From Neisseria yangbaofengii (GTDB taxonomy: Bacteria > Pseudomonadota > Gammaproteobacteria > Burkholderiales > Neisseriaceae), in contig NZ_CP062976.1 of NCBI RefSeq assembly GCF_014898075.1, forward strand, positions 124,001-188,000: DNA of 64,000 nt. The letters are read 5' to 3'. The notes under the pieces are model-generated. The model was not told the DNA's origin, ran no database searches, and was given only the letters and a program-made list of their open reading frames with translations. The position numbers were made by a program, and so were the translations under genes. Shown one piece after another: positions 32,616-42,862 of this stretch. Within the stretch, counting starts at the first letter, position 1. The number at the start of each line of letters is the position of its first letter.

Positions 32616-32735
32616 TGCAATCTTTCTTGTCAGGAAAGGCAGTAGCTACCGCATACTGACCTTTTCTGTTTTGCAATGTTGCACTTGATAGGCGAATCCG
32701 CTACCGTCTGAAAATGTGGGAGATTCTTTTTTAGA

Positions 32736-33320
32736 ATCAAAACTTTGTTGCTATCAATAAACCTTGTCACATTATGGTGCCTCAGGAAAAACCAAATCAG
32801 CTTGACGCAAAAGCTGGCAGAGCAGCTGGGTTTAGAAAGAGTATGGCTGTTGCATCGATTGGATCAGGCAACCAGTGGTGTATTGTTGCAGGCACTCAAT
32901 GTGCAGACGGCTTCAGAATTGGCGCAACAATTTTCCGCCAAAGCCATGCGTAAAACCTATTTGGGGCCCTAAGCGATGCGAAGCCATCTAAAAAGCAGGG
33001 TTGGTTAAAGAGGGAATGGAAAAATCGCGCCGTGGCGTATGGAAGTTGACACGAGATATGGCGAATCCGGCCATCACTCAGTTTCATAGTCATGCCTAGC
33101 GCCTAATCTACGCTTATTTGAGTGACAACCGCACACCGGTAAAACGCACCAATTGCGTGTTGCCATGAAAAGCTTGGGTAGCCCGATTATTGGCGATGAA
33201 TTGTATAGTGGAAGACCCGCCGAAAGAATGTTTTTGCACGCTTGGCAGATAGAATTCCAACATCGCAGTGAATATTTTAAAATCACCTCACCCTTAGATG
33301 CAATATGGCCGGCCGTCTGA
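32736..33320 (+). pseudogene. Decayed RluA-type pseudouridine synthase
   Basis: Pieces in three frames read INKPCHIMV, then LAEQLGLERVWLLHRLDQAT (the catalytic HRLD motif), AKAMRKTYL, RGVWKLTRDMANPAIT, then HQLRVAMKSLGSPIIGDELY and FLHAWQIEF with a stop at 33318-33320. At least three frame changes and in-frame stops make it dead. The N-terminal part abuts the IS30 remnant, suggesting insertion and then decay. The stop is formed by the TGA of an uptake sequence. Confidence 0.82.
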
Positions 33321-33362
33321 ACGCATTTATACCTTATTATCCCCATCGCTTTAACACAGCAT

Positions 33363-33392
33363 TTATGCACTTTACAGATGGCATAGTATAAT
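33363..33392 (+). promoter_or_regulatory. Possible promoter for the small exported protein
   Basis: TATAAT at 33387-33392 with a weak TTATGC at 33363-33368, spacer 18 bases, 35 bases before the next start codon. Confidence 0.4.
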
Positions 33393-33427
33393 AGCCGCTC
33401 TCATATCCGAATGACTTCACAAACAGC

Positions 33428-34081
33428 ATGAAACCTATTTTTCAAAAACTGATTCTGGCATTGGGCCTGAACACTATTGCCGTGTCGGCGCAAGCTGTCA
33501 CTTATATTTGTAAGGTAGACGGCGGTATTGTCTTTGCCGAAAAGAAAATCGGCAACCAATGTGAAGAATCCCATATCGATGGTGCTGCTCAGGTACTACC
33601 TGAAGAGGCCGCCAAAGCATTACCCGAGAAAGTGGATTTAAAAGAAGCGCCTGGTTCTGCTGCACCTGATGTGAGCGATATTAAAATTTTGCCACAGACT
33701 TTCAGCGGCAGTGTAACCAATAGTGCCGAAGCGGCTAATCCACGCATGAATATCAAGCTGCGCAATGGTAATGACACATCAGGCCGTAAAACCGGTGCCG
33801 GTGATTTGAAATCAGCCCAAGCACGAGCCGCCGAGCTCAACCGCAAGGCCAAAATCATTCATGTGCCGGTTATTGCCGCTCCGGTTGCCAAACCGCAACT
33901 TACCCGCAAGCAGATTCTGCAAAACGAAATCCGCAACGAACAAGCTGCATTGGCGCGTGCGAAAGTGCAATTGAATGTGGCTCGTAAGAAAGGTGATCAA
34001 GCCAAAATCAGCCGTCTGAACCAAGCGGTGCGCGATCGTGAGGCGAATATTCGTGCGATTCAGGGTGAAATGAAGCGTTAG
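33428..34081 (+). CDS. Small exported protein with coiled-coil C-terminus
   Basis: 217 residues. A signal peptide of about 23 residues (MKPIFQKLILALGLNTIAVS then AQA) precedes a short Cys-containing segment TYICKVDGG...NQCEES resembling the DUF4124-type N-terminal domain. A low-complexity middle follows, then an Ala/Lys/Arg-rich helical C-terminus (about 155-217), probably coiled coil. I do not know its function; similar small periplasmic proteins are common in Neisseria. Followed by its own terminator. Confidence 0.75.
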   Translation: MKPIFQKLILALGLNTIAVSAQAVTYICKVDGGIVFAEKKIGNQCEESHIDGAAQVLPEEAAKALPEKVDLKEAPGSAAPDVSDIKILPQTFSGSVTNSAEAANPRMNIKLRNGNDTSGRKTGAGDLKSAQARAAELNRKAKIIHVPVIAAPVAKPQLTRKQILQNEIRNEQAALARAKVQLNVARKKGDQAKISRLNQAVRDREANIRAIQGEMKR

Positions 34082-34096
34082 TTGATTGAATTCAAT

Positions 34097-34135
34097 AAAA
34101 GGCTGTCTGGAACATAATGTTTCAGACAGCCTTTT
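34097..34135. terminator. Bidirectional terminator between the exported protein and ubiG
   Basis: AAAAGGCTGTCTG (34097-34109) pairs with CAGACAGCCTTTT (34123-34135). The core AGGCTGTCTGAA differs from the local uptake sequence at one base. Confidence 0.85.
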
Positions 34136-34144
34136 ATTGTGTTT

Positions 34145-34861
34145 CTAAGCCGGGCGACAGGCAATCATATAATTGGTGTCGGTTGCCTCGCTAATGCTGT
34201 ATTCTTTGGTCAACAGATTGTATTTCATGCCTTTTGTATCGACAACATCCAAACCGGCTTGGCGACACATGCGCGCCAATTCAGCAGGTGTGATGAATTT
34301 TTGCCAGTCATGCGTGCCTTTCGGGACAAAGTTCAGCACATATTCGGCGCCGACAATCAAATGCAGATAAGATTTCGGATTGCGGTTGATGGTGGAAAAA
34401 AACACCATGCCGTCGGGCTTGGCCAATTGCGCACAGGCTTTCACAATGGCGGCCGGATCGGGTACATGCTCGAGCATTTCCATGCAGGTGACCACATCAA
34501 AGCTGTGTGGTTGTTCCGCGGCTAATTCTTCCACCGGTATGCAGCGGTAAGCAATATTACCAACGTTTTGTTCGGCCGCGTGCACTTCGGCCACTTTCAA
34601 TGACTTTTCCGCCATGTCGATGCCGGTCACATGCGCGGCACCGAGTTTGGCTATGCTTTCGGCCAAAATGCCGCCACCGCAGCCGACATCCAAAACCTGC
34701 TTGCCGCTCAAATGACCTAAGCCGTCGATGTAACCCAAGCGCAGCGGGTTAATATCGTGCAGCGGTTTGAATTCGCTGTTTTTATCCCACCACTTTTCGG
34801 CGATTTGGCTGAATTTGGCGATCTCGTTGTCGTCAACATTGCGTTGGGTCTTGGTGGTCAT
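34145..34861 (-). CDS. ubiG: Ubiquinone O-methyltransferase UbiG
   Basis: 238 residues from the ATG at 34861; the in-frame extension to 34990 crosses an uptake-sequence hairpin and is rejected. UbiG performs both O-methylations of ubiquinone synthesis. The SAM-binding motif [13 protein letters not shown] is near residues 53-65 and ITPAEL plus the family C-terminus are present. N-terminal [15 protein letters not shown] is typical. Two other ubiquinone genes, ubiX and ubiB, occur in this window but not in one operon. Confidence 0.96.
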   Translation of the reverse strand: MTTKTQRNVDDNEIAKFSQIAEKWWDKNSEFKPLHDINPLRLGYIDGLGHLSGKQVLDVGCGGGILAESIAKLGAAHVTGIDMAEKSLKVAEVHAAEQNVGNIAYRCIPVEELAAEQPHSFDVVTCMEMLEHVPDPAAIVKACAQLAKPDGMVFFSTINRNPKSYLHLIVGAEYVLNFVPKGTHDWQKFITPAELARMCRQAGLDVVDTKGMKYNLLTKEYSISEATDTNYMIACRPA

Positions 34862-34918
34862 GATCGTTTTCCTGATTGAGCGGAATAAGGATTTTATAAC
34901 AAAGCAGGGCAGAGCGGT

Positions 34919-34958
34919 AGGCCGTCTGAAAGCTTCAGCAGCTTCTTTCAGACGGCCT
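34919..34958. terminator. Inverted uptake sequences at the end of the GIY-YIG gene
   Basis: AGGCCGTCTGAA at 34919-34930 and TTCAGACGGCCT at 34947-34958. The right-hand copy also provides the stop codon of the GIY-YIG gene. Confidence 0.75.
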
Positions 34959-35229
34959 TGATTTCCAGTGCATTCTCCATTTCCAGCCATAGAACACGTT
35001 TTTGCGGTGCGCTTAATTTCTTGGTGGCAATTTCTTGTTTGAGTGCGTCGCTTTTACTGAGGCCGTCTGAAAGCACACGCATGGCGACGGGCTTGTGAAT
35101 GCGGGTATAGCGTGCGCCCTTGCCGGTTTGGTGTGCTTGAAAACGCTCATTCGGACGGTTGGTAATGCCGCAGTAGAGCGATTCGTTTGCGCATAAAATC
35201 AAATATACGCACCAATTTTCAGTACTCAT
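34948..35229 (-). CDS. yhbQ: GIY-YIG nuclease-domain protein (YhbQ type)
   Basis: 93 residues from the ATG at 35229. The single GIY-YIG domain shows [18 protein letters not shown] (the VYLI...YCGIT pair standing for GIY-YIG), the conserved Arg in NERFQAH, and Glu in [10 protein letters not shown]. Small stand-alone proteins of this kind (UPF0213) act on DNA; their exact cell role is unsettled. The neighbour is a YhbP-like gene, the same pair as in E. coli. An uptake sequence in the reading frame encodes SDGL near residue 53, and another supplies the stop. Confidence 0.88.
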   Translation of the reverse strand: MSTENWCVYLILCANESLYCGITNRPNERFQAHQTGKGARYTRIHKPVAMRVLSDGLSKSDALKQEIATKKLSAPQKRVLWLEMENALEIKAV

Positions 35230-35312
35230 GCGGCGTGCTCCGCAAACAGGCTGTTTGAAGCGCAATGGCAGGTATTGCCAAATATGGAATCATCGGCATT
35301 TCAGACGGTTTT

Positions 35313-35765
35313 TTAGCTTGGTTCATATTGGCCTTCACGCGTCCAATGCGTTTTTTGGGCGAACACCAATTTGTTATCGGTAAATTTCACTTTATCCAGC
35401 TGCAATGCCCAGACATCGCTTTTCATCGCGCAGGCAGCCGGATGGGTTTGATAAAACAGGGCGGCCGCGGCTTTGCGTTCGGCTTCGTCGGTCAAACATT
35501 TGGCCCGCGCTTGAAACTGAATGCCGCTGATTTCGGTGATGCTGTCGGGCTGACCGGAAATAGTGCCTGCAATGTGGTGCTGCACCGCCATATTGCTGCC
35601 GTGTTGCGTGGTTTGGGAGGTTAACACAATCAATTGCGCGTTCGGTTCATCGAATACATAAAAACAGCATGCGCTCCATAATTTGCCTGTGTTTGATTGA
35701 GTGGCAATGCTGACGACATGGTTACGTTGGAAAAATTCGACTATATTGTGAGGGAAGGCGTTCAT
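35313..35765 (-). CDS. yhbP: YhbP-type FMN-binding split-barrel protein
   Basis: 150 residues from the ATG at 35765 (MNAFPHNIVEFFQRNHVVSI); the extension to 35825 would run through an uptake sequence. The sequence fits the pyridoxamine-oxidase-like split barrel of the YhbP family (WSACCFYVFDE, then GTISGQPDSITEISGIQF). No substrate is known. Adjacent to the yhbQ-like gene, same strand. Confidence 0.82.
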   Translation of the reverse strand: MNAFPHNIVEFFQRNHVVSIATQSNTGKLWSACCFYVFDEPNAQLIVLTSQTTQHGSNMAVQHHIAGTISGQPDSITEISGIQFQARAKCLTDEAERKAAAALFYQTHPAACAMKSDVWALQLDKVKFTDNKLVFAQKTHWTREGQYEPS

Positions 35766-35868
35766 ACAGATTCCTATCGTTTCAGACGGCCTGAATCGGC
35801 CATCGTTGAGTGAAGCGCAAATCATGATACGCCGATATACGTTGAATACTCAATAGGCCGTCTGAACA

Positions 35869-36590
35869 CTACACAATACACGTTGCCCAAATATGCGACA
35901 GCGGCATCACCAAAATCAGGCTTGGCAGCATATTAGCCACCGGAAACAATTTAATACCCATAATCCTCAAGCCTGTCATCAGCAGCATTAAGCCGCCGGC
36001 GGCGGCAAAATCTGCACGCATATCGGGTGTAGTGAGCGGCACAATCAGCACAGCCAAGAAAAACAGCAAACATTGAAACAGTGTTTGCGGAACGGCGATA
36101 AAGGCGACAATCGCGCCTAGGCTGATGGCAAAATCATCGCGGTAAACACGCCTAAAATCGCTTTGATATATAAAATTGACGGATCACTGACCATGCCTTC
36201 GTTCATCGCACCGAAAATCTCCATGCCGCTAAAGCAGAACAAAATCACCAGCGGCACATAGTTTCCCAAAAACTTTTCCGCGCTTAAGTCGCCTTTGGGG
36301 AGCAGAATTTTATCTACAAGATTTTGGCCGGCGGTAGCAAGTTGCTTAAGCCATTTTTCAATGTCCACCCATTCACCGATAACCAAACCGAGCACCCGAG
36401 CAATACTGACTGCGGCAAAATATTTCACCCCGGGAATAGTAATGATGCCTAATCCGATACAAAATAGGCCGAACAAAGTCGGCAGATTGGTGCGCACGCG
36501 TTCGGGCAATGCACCGCCGATGCTGAGGCCGATCACGGCACCGTCGATAATCGCCGCGGCATTAACCAAAGGGCCGACGGGTAAACGCAT
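35869..36590 (-). pseudogene. DUF554-family membrane protein, frameshifted
   Basis: Begins MRLPVGPLVNAAAIIDGAVIGL at 36590 behind AAAGGAAA. The first frame covers the N-terminal two thirds with several membrane spans and stops at 36117; the second frame carries the last spans (LFFLAVLIVPLTTPD to the stop at 35869). One extra T in the TTTT run at about 36128-36131 (minus strand ATGATTTTGCC) would restore a single protein of about 240 residues, the normal family length. So either a recent one-base deletion or a base-calling error. DUF554 proteins resemble transporters; the substrate is unknown. Confidence 0.78.
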
Positions 36591-36631
36591 GATGTTTCCT
36601 TTAATATCGGGAATAGGGTTTTCCATAAAAC

Positions 36632-36657
36632 AGGCCGTCTGAACATTCAGACGGCAC
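36632..36657. terminator. Inverted uptake sequences after ubiX
   Basis: AGGCCGTCTGAA at 36632-36643 and TTCAGACGGCAC from 36646, giving a tight hairpin just downstream of ubiX on the minus strand and upstream of the DUF554 gene. Confidence 0.65.
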
Positions 36658-36712
36658 CGTAGTTGTCGCAGTATATTGTAAAGTAGCCTTTGCGATTTGT
36701 TGCCGATTCCAT

Positions 36713-37288
36713 CTATTTGAATTCATCTTCGCCCCAGTGCGGTAATTCGGGTACGTCAATGTCAAACATTTCCAAGGCGCGGCCGACGCTATGGGTGACA
36801 ATGTCGTCCACCGATTGCGGCTGTTGGTAAAATGCAGGCACTGGCGGGAAGATAATGCCGCCCATTTCTGTGACACGCCTCATGTTGTCCAAATGAGCCA
36901 GATTCAGCGGAGATTCACGTACCATCAGCACCAATCGACGGCGTTCTTTCAAAACCACATCTGCTGCCCGTGTAAGCAGGTTGTCGTTGTAGCCGTGGGC
37001 AATTGCTGCCAGTGAACGCATGGAACAGGGTGCCACCAACATACCGGCGGTGCGGAAAGAGCCGCTGGAAATCGCCGCCCCCAAATTGCCGATGGGGTGG
37101 ACGACATCCGCCATGGCCATAACCTCTTCTTTAGAATACGGCGTTTCCAGCGCACGCGTCATATCGGCACCTTTGGAAACCACCAAATGCGTTTCGATGT
37201 CAGGCAGGTTTTGCAGGTTTTGCAGGGCTTTGTAGCCGTATTGAAAACCGCTTGCGCCGCTGATGCCGATGATAAGCCGCCGTGTCAT
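36713..37288 (-). CDS. ubiX: Flavin prenyltransferase UbiX
   Basis: 191 residues. UbiX makes prenylated FMN, the cofactor of the UbiD decarboxylase in ubiquinone synthesis. The nucleotide-binding start [14 protein letters not shown] and the conserved [14 protein letters not shown] and [16 protein letters not shown] blocks are present. Stands alone between DUF554 and parB, divergent from parB. Confidence 0.95.
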   Translation of the reverse strand: MTRRLIIGISGASGFQYGYKALQNLQNLPDIETHLVVSKGADMTRALETPYSKEEVMAMADVVHPIGNLGAAISSGSFRTAGMLVAPCSMRSLAAIAHGYNDNLLTRAADVVLKERRRLVLMVRESPLNLAHLDNMRRVTEMGGIIFPPVPAFYQQPQSVDDIVTHSVGRALEMFDIDVPELPHWGEDEFK

Positions 37289-37435
37289 GGATTGTCTTTC
37301 TGTGTCAGGCCGTCTGAAAGCATTATTATAGAATACAAATTGTCTATCCGTAGCAATATCCGATAAAATAGCGCATGATTTGACAAGGTCGTCTGAAAGC
37401 GCTGTTTCGACGCCGTTAAAATAAAGGATAACAAT

Positions 37436-38296
37436 ATGGCAAAAATGAAAGGCGGTTTGGGCCGCGGTTTAGATTCCCTGATTTCCAATGGTGTGGACAA
37501 CAGCACCAGCGACCGTCTGACCTCCGTCGCCATCAGCGATATTCAGCCCGGCCGCTATCAGGCGCGTGTGCAGATGGATGACGAAGCGCTGCGGGAATTG
37601 GCCGATTCGATTAAAGCCCAAGGCGTGATTCAGCCGGTGATTGTCCGCGAACACGGTTTGTCGCAATACGAATTAATTGCCGGCGAGCGCCGTTGGCGCG
37701 CGTCGCAATTGGCCGGATTGACTGAAATTCCGGTGGTGATCAAAACCATCAGCGACGAAACCGCATTGGCCATGGGTTTGATTGAAAACCTGCAACGTGA
37801 AAACCTGAATCCGATTGAGGAAGCGCAAGGCCTGAAACGTTTGGTCGATGAGTTCGGTTTAACGCATGAAACCGTGGCCAAGGCTGTCGGCAAAAGCCGC
37901 AGCGCGATTTCCAACAGTTTGCGTTTGCTGAGCTTACCTGAGCCGGTGCAGGATATGCTCTACCAACGCCGCTTGGAAATGGGGCATGCGCGCGCATTAT
38001 TGACATTGTCCGTGGTCGAGCAATTGGAATTGGCGCAGAAAGCAGTGAAAAACGGTTGGTCAGTGCGCGAAGTCGAGCGCCGTAGCCAACTGGCGCATCA
38101 AAGCAAAGAAGCCGGGTCGAAGAAAATCATCAGCCCTGATGTACAGCGTATGAATGACATATTGACCGAGCGCTTGGGCGTGAATGCCGAAATCAAAACT
38201 ACTAATCAGAAAAAAGGCAAAATCGTGTTGCATTTCGACACGCCGGAAACATTGGAATATCTGTTGAAACAATTGGGTATTCAATACGATGCATAA
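37436..38296 (+). CDS. parB: Chromosome partitioning protein ParB
   Basis: 286 residues. ParB binds parS sites and, as a CTP-dependent clamp, spreads along DNA to load SMC and guide origin segregation. The CTP-binding motifs are present (GERRWRAS at 83-90 and [15 protein letters not shown] near 115-130), then the helix-turn-helix ([19 protein letters not shown]) and a C-terminal dimerisation region. parA is not beside it in this window. No parS palindrome was found nearby. Start behind AAAGGATAAC. Confidence 0.96.
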   Translation: MAKMKGGLGRGLDSLISNGVDNSTSDRLTSVAISDIQPGRYQARVQMDDEALRELADSIKAQGVIQPVIVREHGLSQYELIAGERRWRASQLAGLTEIPVVIKTISDETALAMGLIENLQRENLNPIEEAQGLKRLVDEFGLTHETVAKAVGKSRSAISNSLRLLSLPEPVQDMLYQRRLEMGHARALLTLSVVEQLELAQKAVKNGWSVREVERRSQLAHQSKEAGSKKIISPDVQRMNDILTERLGVNAEIKTTNQKKGKIVLHFDTPETLEYLLKQLGIQYDA

Positions 38297-38368
38297 CCTT
38301 TATTTTATTTAGGCGGAATGCCAAAAATTTAAGTAAAACTGTTTCATTTGCACAAAAATTTGAAGTTT

Positions 38369-38398
38369 AAGGCCGTCTGAAAATTTCAGACGGCCTTA
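38369..38398 (+). terminator. Terminator of parB
   Basis: AAGGCCGTCTGAAA and TTTCAGACGGCCTT form a nearly loop-free inverted repeat of uptake sequences followed by ATT. Confidence 0.85.
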
Positions 38399-38612
38399 TT
38401 AAAATCTGATTGAAATCAAAGGGATTATTTTGAAATTGAGACATGGGAATATGGTGGGCGTTCATAAATTATTGTATTTCAAGATTAATAAGCATGTAAC
38501 AGTATGTAATTTGTGTTAAAATCCCCGCAGAATTGCAGTTGTTAAACAAAGAAACTTTTTCTTAAATTGCAATATCCCCAAATAATAATGTTTCACAAAG
38601 CTTAACAATCGC

Positions 38613-38641
38613 TTGACGACATAGCACTTCTTGATTATAGT
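38613..38641 (+). promoter_or_regulatory. Promoter of the ATP synthase operon
   Basis: TTGACG at 38613-38618, 17-base spacer, TATAGT at 38636-38641. The start site would be near 38648, which supports the atpI start at 38681. The stretch 38400-38612 before it holds no gene. Confidence 0.8.
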
Positions 38642-38680
38642 AGCCTCGCTTTGGTATTGTGGCTCAACCGCCTTAAAAAT

Positions 38681-39034
38681 ATGAAGCAGATTTTAGTTTT
38701 ACAAGTGATTGTCTTATTTGCGGTTTCTGTCTTAAGTGTAATAATTGTAGGCAAAAGCGGTTTTTGGTCGGCTTTAGCCGGCGGAATCACGTATCTCATC
38801 CCTTCATCTATTGCAGTTTTACTTTTAAAGCTTGTTAAAAATAATTCTTACCTGCAAAGCAGGATGTTTATTTTTGGAGAAGTTTTAAAAGTAGTGCTGT
38901 CGCTGGTGTTGATGCTGATTGTATTTGCAATTTGGCATGAATCACTGGTTTTCCTTCCGTTTTTCTTCGGATTGCTCGGCGTCAGCCATTTGGTTTTTTT
39001 GTATTATTTGAGAGTTAAAGACTATGGCAGGTGA
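38681..39034 (+). CDS. atpI: ATP synthase subunit I
   Basis: 117 residues from the ATG at 38681. A small membrane protein with four predicted spans that helps assemble the c-ring and is not part of the finished enzyme. Earlier in-frame TTG and GTG codons (38651, 38660) lie almost at the predicted transcript start. First gene of atpIBEFHAGDC; its stop lies inside the ribosome site of atpB. Confidence 0.85.
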   Translation: MKQILVLQVIVLFAVSVLSVIIVGKSGFWSALAGGITYLIPSSIAVLLLKLVKNNSYLQSRMFIFGEVLKVVLSLVLMLIVFAIWHESLVFLPFFFGLLGVSHLVFLYYLRVKDYGR

Positions 39035-39038
39035 ATCT

Positions 39039-39890
39039 ATGACCGCTGCCGACTATATCAAGCACCACTTGCAAAGCTTGACCAGTCTGCAGGACGTAAC
39101 TCAGGGCCAAGGCCTGAAAAATATCGCCGATTTTTCGTTCGTTAATATCGATGCGGTTTTCTTTGCCGTATTGATGGGCGTAATCGGCAGTTTCCTACTG
39201 TGGAGCGGTGCGCGTAAAGCCACCGCAGGCGTTCCCGGACGCTTTCAGGCCGCAGTCGAAATCCTGTATGAATTTGTTGACGATATGTGCAAAAGCATTA
39301 TCCACAACGAGCAGTCGCGCAAAATCGTAGCACCAATGGGCTTGACCCTGTTTGTCTGGATTTTCCTGATGAACGCCATGGATATGCTGCCTGTCGATTT
39401 GCTGCCGTGGGTATGGCAACACCTCACCGGTAACCACCATGCGCTGCTGCGTGTCGTGCCGACTGCCGATTTGAATACCACGCTGGCACTGGCCATCGGT
39501 GTATTGCTGGTGTGTATCTACTATAACATCAAAATCAAAGGCTTCGGCGGTTGGTTCCACGAGCTGTTCAGCGCCCCTTTCGGTCCGAAACTCGCTCCGG
39601 CAAACTTCCTGCTGAATATCGTTGAATTTTTGTCAAAAACCGTATCCCACGGTATGCGGTTGTTTGGTAATATGTACGCAGGCGAATTGGTATTCCTGCT
39701 GATTGCCTTGCTCGGCGGCGCTTGGGCGGTATCGGGCAGTGTCGGTCTGATGGATCCGATTTTGTTTGGCGTACATCTGGTTGCAGGTTTGGTGTGGGCG
39801 ATTTTCCATATCTTGGTAATTACCCTGCAGGCATTTATCTTCATGGCGCTGGCGTTTGTCTATATCGGTCAGGCACATGATGCACACTGA
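39039..39890 (+). CDS. atpB: ATP synthase subunit a
   Basis: 283 residues from the ATG at 39039 (MTAADYIKHHL), which has AGGTGA 6 bases upstream; the ATG at 39024 inside atpI lacks such a site. Subunit a forms the proton half-channels. The essential Arg lies in SHGMRLFGNMYAGEL near residue 210. Five or six membrane spans. Confidence 0.96.
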   Translation: MTAADYIKHHLQSLTSLQDVTQGQGLKNIADFSFVNIDAVFFAVLMGVIGSFLLWSGARKATAGVPGRFQAAVEILYEFVDDMCKSIIHNEQSRKIVAPMGLTLFVWIFLMNAMDMLPVDLLPWVWQHLTGNHHALLRVVPTADLNTTLALAIGVLLVCIYYNIKIKGFGGWFHELFSAPFGPKLAPANFLLNIVEFLSKTVSHGMRLFGNMYAGELVFLLIALLGGAWAVSGSVGLMDPILFGVHLVAGLVWAIFHILVITLQAFIFMALAFVYIGQAHDAH

Positions 39891-39929
39891 TTTAAAATTT
39901 TCTCAGTAGTTTTTTTAACGTAGTTTTAA

Positions 39930-40196
<267 letters not shown>

Positions 40197-40270
40197 TCCG
40201 GACAGGACACTGTTTCGATACAGACGGTTTGCCGTCTGTCTGATTAACCCTAATACGAAGGTTAAGTAAA

Positions 40271-40741
40271 GTGAATATTAATGCAACCTTATTTGCGCAA
40301 TTAATCGTCTTTTTAGGCTTGGTGGTTTTTACAATCAAATTTGTATGGCCTCCGATTGCCAAAGCATTAGACGAGCGCGCCTCCAAAATTGCAGAAGGTT
40401 TGGCTGCGGCCGAACGCGGTAAAAGCGATTTTGAACAGGCAGAAAAGAAAGTTGCAGAACTCTTGGCCGAAGGGCGCAATCAAGTTGCCGAAATGGTAGC
40501 TAATGCGGAAAAACGAGCTGCAAAAATCGTAGAAGAAGCCAAAGAACAGGCTTCTGTCGAAGCAGCACGTATCTCAGCTCAAGCAAAAGCCGATGTTGAG
40601 CAGGAAATAAACCGTGCGCGCGAATCTTTGCGCGAACAGGTGGCTGCATTGGCCGTTAAAGGTGCAGAGTCGATTCTGCGTGTTGAAGTGGATTCACAAA
40701 AACACGCCCAATTGCTCAGCACGCTGAAACAGGAGCTGTAA
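40271..40741 (+). CDS. atpF: ATP synthase subunit b
   Basis: 156 residues with a GTG start at 40271 ([20 protein letters not shown]) and AAGG about 9 bases upstream. One N-terminal membrane span, then a long charged coiled coil that forms the peripheral stalk with delta. Confidence 0.96.
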   Translation: MNINATLFAQLIVFLGLVVFTIKFVWPPIAKALDERASKIAEGLAAAERGKSDFEQAEKKVAELLAEGRNQVAEMVANAEKRAAKIVEEAKEQASVEAARISAQAKADVEQEINRARESLREQVAALAVKGAESILRVEVDSQKHAQLLSTLKQEL

Positions 40742-40746
40742 ATCTT

Positions 40747-41280
40747 ATGGCAGAGTTCGCAACGATTGCCAGACCGTATGCGAAAGCATTGTTCGGACTG
40801 GCACAGGAAAAAGACCAGATTGAGTCTTGGTTGGGCGGACTACAACAGCTGGCATCAGTTATGCATGACCAAAAAGTCGTTTCTTTGGTCGAGCAGCCTG
40901 AAGTAGTTGCTTCCGAAAAAGCAAAAATATTGGTTGATTTGGTGGGTTTGACTGATGGTGCGCTTACAAATTTTGTAACCGTGCTGGCAGAACAAAAACG
41001 CCTCCAAGTTTTACCGGAAGTTTACGCACAGTACCAAGACTTAGCTTTGGCACTCAACAACACCAAATCCGCAGTCATTTACAGCGCATACGAGCTGACC
41101 GAGGCGCAAACCGCCGAACTGACTGCATTGTTGAAACAGTATTTCAACAGTGATTTGGAAGTAAAAACTGAAGTAGCGCCTGAATTGATCGGCGGTATCA
41201 AGGTAGAAGTGGGTGACCAAGTCTTGGATTTGTCGGTGCAGGCAAAATTAAACGCTCTGTACACGACTATGACGAATTAG
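40747..41280 (+). CDS. atpH: ATP synthase subunit delta
   Basis: 177 residues. Links the b-dimer to the top of the alpha3beta3 head. Family start [15 protein letters not shown] and C-terminal [19 protein letters not shown] are present. Five bases after atpF. Confidence 0.96.
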   Translation: MAEFATIARPYAKALFGLAQEKDQIESWLGGLQQLASVMHDQKVVSLVEQPEVVASEKAKILVDLVGLTDGALTNFVTVLAEQKRLQVLPEVYAQYQDLALALNNTKSAVIYSAYELTEAQTAELTALLKQYFNSDLEVKTEVAPELIGGIKVEVGDQVLDLSVQAKLNALYTTMTN

Positions 41281-41290
41281 GAGAGTTTTC

Positions 41291-42838
41291 ATGCAGCTTA
41301 ATCCTGCTGAAATTAGCGATTTGATTAAAGCCAAAATCGAAAATCTGTCTGTAAATGCTGAAGTACGTACACGTGGTACGGTTATTTCTGTTACCGACGG
41401 TATCGTACGTATTCACGGCTTGTCAGACGCAATGCAAGGTGAGATGCTCGAATTCCCAGGCAACACTTTCGGTTTGGCCATGAACTTGGAGCGTGACTCC
41501 GTGGGCGCCGTGGTGTTGGGTGAATACGAACACATCAAAGAAGGCGATACAGTAACCTGTACCGGCCGTATTTTGGAAGTGCCGGTAGGCCGTGAGCTGG
41601 TTGGTCGTGTGGTAGATGCATTGGGTCGTCCGATTGACGGCAAAGGCCCGATTAATGCCGCCAAAACTGCACCAATCGAAAAAATTGCTCCGGGCGTAAT
41701 TGCCCGTAAATCGGTTGACCAACCGATGCAGACCGGTGTAAAAGCAATCGACTCTATGGTTCCCGTAGGCCGTGGTCAGCGTGAGCTGATTATTGGTGAC
41801 CGTCAAACCGGTAAAACCGCCGTAGCTTTGGATGCGATTGTTAACCAAAAAGGTACCGGTGTTATCTGTATCTATGTTGCCGTCGGCCAAAAAGCATCTT
41901 CCATTGCCAACGTAGTACGTAAATTGGAAGAACACGGTGCAATGGAGCACACCATTGTCGTAGCAGCGACTGCTTCAGAAGCAGCTGCACTGCAATACAT
42001 CGCCCCTTACTCCGGCTGTACCATGGGTGAATTCTTCCGTGACAGCGGCGAAGATGCATTGATCGTTTACGACGACTTGTCCAAACAAGCCGTAGCATAC
42101 CGTCAAATTTCTCTGCTGCTGCGCCGTCCACCGGGCCGTGAAGCATATCCGGGCGACGTATTCTACCTGCACTCCCGTTTGCTGGAACGTGCAGCCCGCA
42201 TTAGCGAAGCTGAAGTAGAAAAACTGACCAACGGCGAAGTAAAAGGTAAAACCGGTTCATTGACCGCATTGCCGATTATTGAAACGCAAGCCGGCGACGT
42301 GTCTGCATTCGTACCGACCAACGTTATTTCGATTACAGACGGCCAGATTTTCTTGGAAACCGACCTGTTCAACTCCGGTATCCGTCCTGCAATCAACGCC
42401 GGTATCTCCGTATCCCGTGTGGGTGGTGCAGCACAGACCAAAGTAATCAAAAAACTGGGCGGCGGTATCCGTCTGGCATTGGCACAATACCGTGAATTGG
42501 CTGCATTCTCGCAATTTGCTTCCGATTTGGACGAAGCGACCCGCAAACAGCTGCAACACGGTGAAGTGGTAACCGAATTGATGAAACAAAAACAATTCAG
42601 CACACTGAATACCGCTGAAATGGCACTGACGCTGTGGGCCATCAATAACGGTTCATACGCAGACGTACCGGTATCGAAAGCATTGGCTTTTGAAGCGGAA
42701 TTCTTGAGCCACGTGCGTACCCAACTGCCGCAAGTATTGGAAGCCGTTAATGCTTCAGGTGCAATGTCCGATGAAAACGAACAGGCACTGACCGAAGCCA
42801 TGAAATCTTTCAAATCAGCTTACGCTTATCAGGCTTAA
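41291..42838 (+). CDS. atpA: ATP synthase subunit alpha
   Basis: 515 residues. Non-catalytic nucleotide-binding subunit of F1. Walker [12 protein letters not shown] near 169-179 and the signature [17 protein letters not shown] near 363-379 are intact. Starts behind AGGAG, 10 bases after atpH. Confidence 0.98.
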   Translation: MQLNPAEISDLIKAKIENLSVNAEVRTRGTVISVTDGIVRIHGLSDAMQGEMLEFPGNTFGLAMNLERDSVGAVVLGEYEHIKEGDTVTCTGRILEVPVGRELVGRVVDALGRPIDGKGPINAAKTAPIEKIAPGVIARKSVDQPMQTGVKAIDSMVPVGRGQRELIIGDRQTGKTAVALDAIVNQKGTGVICIYVAVGQKASSIANVVRKLEEHGAMEHTIVVAATASEAAALQYIAPYSGCTMGEFFRDSGEDALIVYDDLSKQAVAYRQISLLLRRPPGREAYPGDVFYLHSRLLERAARISEAEVEKLTNGEVKGKTGSLTALPIIETQAGDVSAFVPTNVISITDGQIFLETDLFNSGIRPAINAGISVSRVGGAAQTKVIKKLGGGIRLALAQYRELAAFSQFASDLDEATRKQLQHGEVVTELMKQKQFSTLNTAEMALTLWAINNGSYADVPVSKALAFEAEFLSHVRTQLPQVLEAVNASGAMSDENEQALTEAMKSFKSAYAYQA

Positions 42839-42862
42839 GATTCGTAACGAAAGGAGTCTGAA

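Noticed and set aside
32267-32645. Plus-strand open frames over the IS30 remnant
   Set aside because: Antisense to a recognisable IS30 transposase.
38297-38650. parS site near parB
   Set aside because: Only a half-site-like TGTTTCAC at about 38588 was seen; the full palindrome is absent.
38651-38680. TTG or GTG start for atpI
   Set aside because: They fall within about 12 bases of the predicted transcript start and lack a ribosome site.
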